Positions 61,808-64,000 of a DNA stretch of 64,000 nt are shown here, one piece after another (within the stretch, counting starts at the first letter, position 1; each line of letters starts with the position of its first letter). Both the position numbers and the translations under genes were made by a program. Below the pieces are notes generated by a model. It was not told where the DNA came from. It searched no databases and worked only from the letters and a program-made list of their open reading frames with translations. The DNA is taken from NCBI RefSeq assembly GCF_050563535.1, contig NZ_JBNXUO010000010.1, positions 62,001 to 126,000 of the forward strand, read 5' to 3'. The stretch is from Falsiroseomonas sp050563535. Lineage in GTDB: Bacteria > Pseudomonadota > Alphaproteobacteria > Acetobacterales > Acetobacteraceae.

Positions 61808-62502
61808 GCGATTCGAAGAAGGGCGGCGCGAAGGCGCCGGCCGCGAAGAAGGGTGCGGCGCCCGCCAAGGGCGGCGCGGCGGAGAACCGCGGCGGCGGCA
61901 GCCAGTCGACGCCGGCGGCGGTGGCGAAGGCCGGCCCGGCCGCGGCTTCGCCGGCCGAGCAGCCGCGGCTCCGCAAGCTGTATGAGGAGGTGGTGCGCAA
62001 GCGCCTCTCCGAGGAGTTCGGCTATTCGAACCCCATGCAGGTGCCGAAGCTCGAGAAGATCGTCATCAACATGGGCGTGGGCGAGGCTGCGGGCGACCAG
62101 AAGAAGCTCGACAGCGCCGTGGCGGACCTGATGGCGATCACCGGGCAGAAGCCGGTGAAGACCAAGGCGCGCAAGGCCATCGCGGGGTTCAAGATCCGCG
62201 AGGGCCAGGCGATCGGCTGCAAGGTCACGCTGCGCAAGGCGCGGATGTACGAATTCCTCGACCGCCTGGTGACGATCGCGCTGCCGCGCGTCCGCGACTT
62301 CCGGGGCATCCCCGGCAATCGCGGCTTCGACGGCCGCGGGAACTACGCCATGGGGCTGAAGGAGCAGATCGTGTTCCCCGAGATCAACTACGACAAGGTG
62401 GACACGATTCGCGGGATGGACATCCAGTTCGTCACCACGGCGAAGACCGACGGCGAGGCGAAGGCCCTGCTGAAGGCGTTCGACCTGCCTTTCGCGAATT
62501 GA
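61804..62502 (+). CDS. rplE: 50S ribosomal protein L5 with N-terminal extension
   Basis: 232 residues. The family is about 180, and the first about 53 residues are an Ala/Lys/Gly-rich extension (GAKAPAAKKGAAPAKGGA and onward). The core is normal: RLRKLYEEVVRKRLSEEFGY, NPMQVPKLEKIVINMGVGEA, TGQKPVKTKARKAIAGFKIREGQ, RDFRGIPGNRGFDGRGNYAMGLKEQIVFPEI. L5 binds 5S rRNA. The extension is in frame from ATG at 61804 (overlapping rplX), and no internal ATG lies before the core. Confidence 0.97.
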   Translation: MSDSKKGGAKAPAAKKGAAPAKGGAAENRGGGSQSTPAAVAKAGPAAASPAEQPRLRKLYEEVVRKRLSEEFGYSNPMQVPKLEKIVINMGVGEAAGDQKKLDSAVADLMAITGQKPVKTKARKAIAGFKIREGQAIGCKVTLRKARMYEFLDRLVTIALPRVRDFRGIPGNRGFDGRGNYAMGLKEQIVFPEINYDKVDTIRGMDIQFVTTAKTDGEAKALLKAFDLPFAN

Positions 62503-62555
62503 GTTTGGAAAACCGCCAGGCACGCCTGGATAGGTTCCGGAGGATTTAGGACGGC

Positions 62556-62861
62556 ATGGCCAAGACCTCGTCTGTCGAGAAGAACAAGCGGCGCGAGCAG
62601 CTCTCCAAGCTGCATGCGGCGAAGCGTGGGCTGCTGAAGTCGATCGTGATGGACCGTTCGCGGCCCGTCGAGGATCGCTTCGAGGCGACGCTGCGCCTTG
62701 CGCAGCTCCCGCGGAACGGCGCGCAGAACCGCGTGCGCCTGCGCTGCGAGCTCACCGGCCGCCCCCGCGGCAACTACCGTAAGTTCAAGCTGAGCCGGAA
62801 CCAGCTCCGCGAACTGGCCAACACCGGCCAGATCCCGGGTCTCGTCAAGGCGAGCTGGTAA
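62556..62861 (+). CDS. rpsN: 30S ribosomal protein S14 (zinc-free form)
   Basis: 101 residues, the long C-minus form without CXXC zinc motifs. VEKNKRREQLSKLHAAKRG, RCELTGRPRGNYRKFKLSRNQLRELANTGQIPGLVKASW are typical. A 53-bp gap precedes it, longer than others in the operon. Confidence 0.98.
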   Translation: MAKTSSVEKNKRREQLSKLHAAKRGLLKSIVMDRSRPVEDRFEATLRLAQLPRNGAQNRVRLRCELTGRPRGNYRKFKLSRNQLRELANTGQIPGLVKASW

Positions 62862-62873
62862 GGAGGGCCGCGA

Positions 62874-63272
62874 ATGTCGCTGTCCGATCCGCTGGGTGAC
62901 ATGCTCACCCGCATCCGCAACGCCCAGCGCGCACGGCAGAGCCGTTGCGTCGCGCCCGCGTCGAGGCTCCGCGAGAACGTCCTCGAGGTGCTGAAGCGCG
63001 AGGGCTACATCCGGGCCTTCGCGACCGAGCAGCTTCGCCCGGGCGTCAGGGTCATCAGCATCGAGCTGAAGTATTCGGAAGGCGAGCCCGCCATCAAGGA
63101 GATCACCCGCGTCTCTAAGCCCGGCCGGCGTGTCTATTCGAAGATCGCGGAGCTGCCGAAGTTCTACTCCGGCCTCGGCATCTCGATCCTGTCCACGCCG
63201 AAGGGCGTGATGAGCGACAACGAGGCTCGCACCGCCAATGTCGGCGGCGAAGTCCTCTGCCGCGTGTTCTGA
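62874..63272 (+). CDS. rpsH: 30S ribosomal protein S8
   Basis: 132 residues: SDPLGDMLTRIRNAQRARQSRC, REGYIRAFATEQ, and the C-terminal ISILSTPKGVMSDNEARTANVGGEVLCRVF. In E. coli S8 represses the spc operon. 12 bp after rpsN. Confidence 0.99.
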   Translation: MSLSDPLGDMLTRIRNAQRARQSRCVAPASRLRENVLEVLKREGYIRAFATEQLRPGVRVISIELKYSEGEPAIKEITRVSKPGRRVYSKIAELPKFYSGLGISILSTPKGVMSDNEARTANVGGEVLCRVF

Positions 63273-63285
63273 CGGGAGGGGAACG

Positions 63286-63819
63286 ATGTCTCGCGTCGGA
63301 AAGTATCCGGTCACGGTGCCCGCGGGGGTGCAGGTCGCACTCCAGGGCCGCACCGTGGTCGCCAAGGGGAAGAACGGCGAGCTCACGCTCGACCTCACGG
63401 ACCATGTCGACGTGACGGTCGAGGGTTCGTCGGTCGCGGTGGCGCCGCGCGGCGAGGATCGTCGCGCGCGCACCATGTGGGGCACCACCCGCAGCCTGAT
63501 CCAGAGCATGGTGACGGGCGTCTCGACCGGCTTCGTGAAGTCGATGGAGATCACCGGCACCGGCTACCGCGCCGCGGTGCAGGGCAGCGACCTCGTGCTG
63601 AACCTCGGCTACAGCCACGAGATCCGCTATCCCGTGCCGAAGGGCATCAAGATCACCTGCGAGCGGCCGACGGCCATCCGGGTCGAGGGCGCCGACAAGC
63701 GCCAGGTCGGCCAGGTGGCAGCCGAGATCCGCGGCTATCGCGGCCCCGAGCCCTACAAGGGCAAGGGCATCCGCTACGACAACGAGGTGATCCTCCGGAA
63801 GGAGGGTAAGAAGAAGTAA
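63286..63819 (+). CDS. rplF: 50S ribosomal protein L6
   Basis: 177 residues, start ATG 63286 with GGGAGGGG upstream. RVGKYPVTVPAGVQVALQGRTVVAKGKNGEL and GYRAAVQGSDLVLNLGYSHEIRYPVPKGIKI; C-terminal GRYRGPEPYKGKGIRYDNEVILRKEGKK-type end. Located near the GTPase-associated centre. The stop overlaps the rplR start (TAATG). Confidence 0.98.
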   Translation: MSRVGKYPVTVPAGVQVALQGRTVVAKGKNGELTLDLTDHVDVTVEGSSVAVAPRGEDRRARTMWGTTRSLIQSMVTGVSTGFVKSMEITGTGYRAAVQGSDLVLNLGYSHEIRYPVPKGIKITCERPTAIRVEGADKRQVGQVAAEIRGYRGPEPYKGKGIRYDNEVILRKEGKKK

Positions 63820-64000
63820 TGGCCGACAAGCTCGCATTGACGGAGCGGCGCCGCGCGCGGCTTCGCTACCAGCTGAAGCTGAAGTCGGGTGGCCGTCCGC
63901 GGCTGTCCGTGTTCCGCTCGGGCAGGCACATCTACGCCCAGGTGATCGACGACAAGGCCGGCCGCACCGTGGCCGCCGCCTCCTCGCTGGAGAAGCCGAT
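63819..64000 (+). CDS. rplR: 50S ribosomal protein L18, cut by the window edge
   Basis: First 60 residues visible: MADKLALTERRRARLRYQLK, then GGRPRLSVFRSGRHIYAQVIDD, AGRTVAAASSLEKP. These match L18, a 5S rRNA-binding protein. The start overlaps the rplF stop by one base (TAATG). The rest lies beyond 64000. Confidence 0.96.
   Translation, partial: MADKLALTERRRARLRYQLKLKSGGRPRLSVFRSGRHIYAQVIDDKAGRTVAAASSLEKP

Overview
The window is very GC-rich DNA from a bacterial chromosome. Gene content and order point to an alphaproteobacterium of the Acetobacteraceae type (Roseomonas-like): the rplKAJL-rpoBC-str-S10-spc arrangement, MidA/NDUFAF7- and UbiK-type proteins, a phasin, LPS heptose biosynthesis, and long Ala/Arg/Gly-rich tails. 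The lineage is inferred from gene content and composition, not from a search. I see no insertion sequence, phage gene, CRISPR array, integrase or toxin-antitoxin pair.

Region 1 (1-38.8 kb) is ordinary mixed chromosome, mostly on the minus strand. It starts with homogentisate catabolism (fahA, hmgA). A divergent thiolase-like/DUF35 pair follows, both proteins lacking the usual catalytic or zinc-binding cysteines. Next is a tightly coupled minus-strand run, hldD-lgt-midA-pgeF-(22-residue hydrophobic ORF)-lipoprotein, then prs. UbiK-like, YbjN, ProC, a TetR-fold protein and a phasin are on the plus strand. A MarR/OmpR/histidine-kinase operon comes next. The cluster pgsA-lipoprotein-moaD-moaE ends in two tandem paralogous membrane proteins of unknown function. 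uvrC and uvrB lie about 5 kb apart, flanking folB with a pteridine-reductase-like SDR, an NMT1-type ABC importer and an SRPBCC protein. A CYTH phosphohydrolase, two low-complexity stress/envelope proteins, tRNA-Thr, a GT-C-type membrane protein, a hydratase and an rlmB-like methyltransferase close the region.

Region 2 (38.9-64 kb, all plus strand) is the transcription/translation core: tRNA-Tyr, tRNA-Gly, tuf, an RDD membrane protein, tRNA-Trp, secE, nusG, rplK, rplA, rplJ, rplL, rpoB, rpoC, rpsL, rpsG, a second tuf, then rpsJ through rplR (S10 and spc operons), running off the right edge. Candidate promoters are visible before tRNA-Tyr, tRNA-Trp, rplK and rpsL. Leader or attenuator hairpins precede rplK, rplJ and rpoB.

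The most notable observations are that fusA is absent between rpsG and tuf, that the two tuf genes differ at one synonymous base as far as I can see with homology ending exactly at the coding boundaries, and that the tandem membrane paralogues include a 179-bp antisense overlap with a GNAT gene. I did not find a convincing new multi-gene system. The best candidate for unknown biology is the pair of membrane paralogues downstream of moaE.
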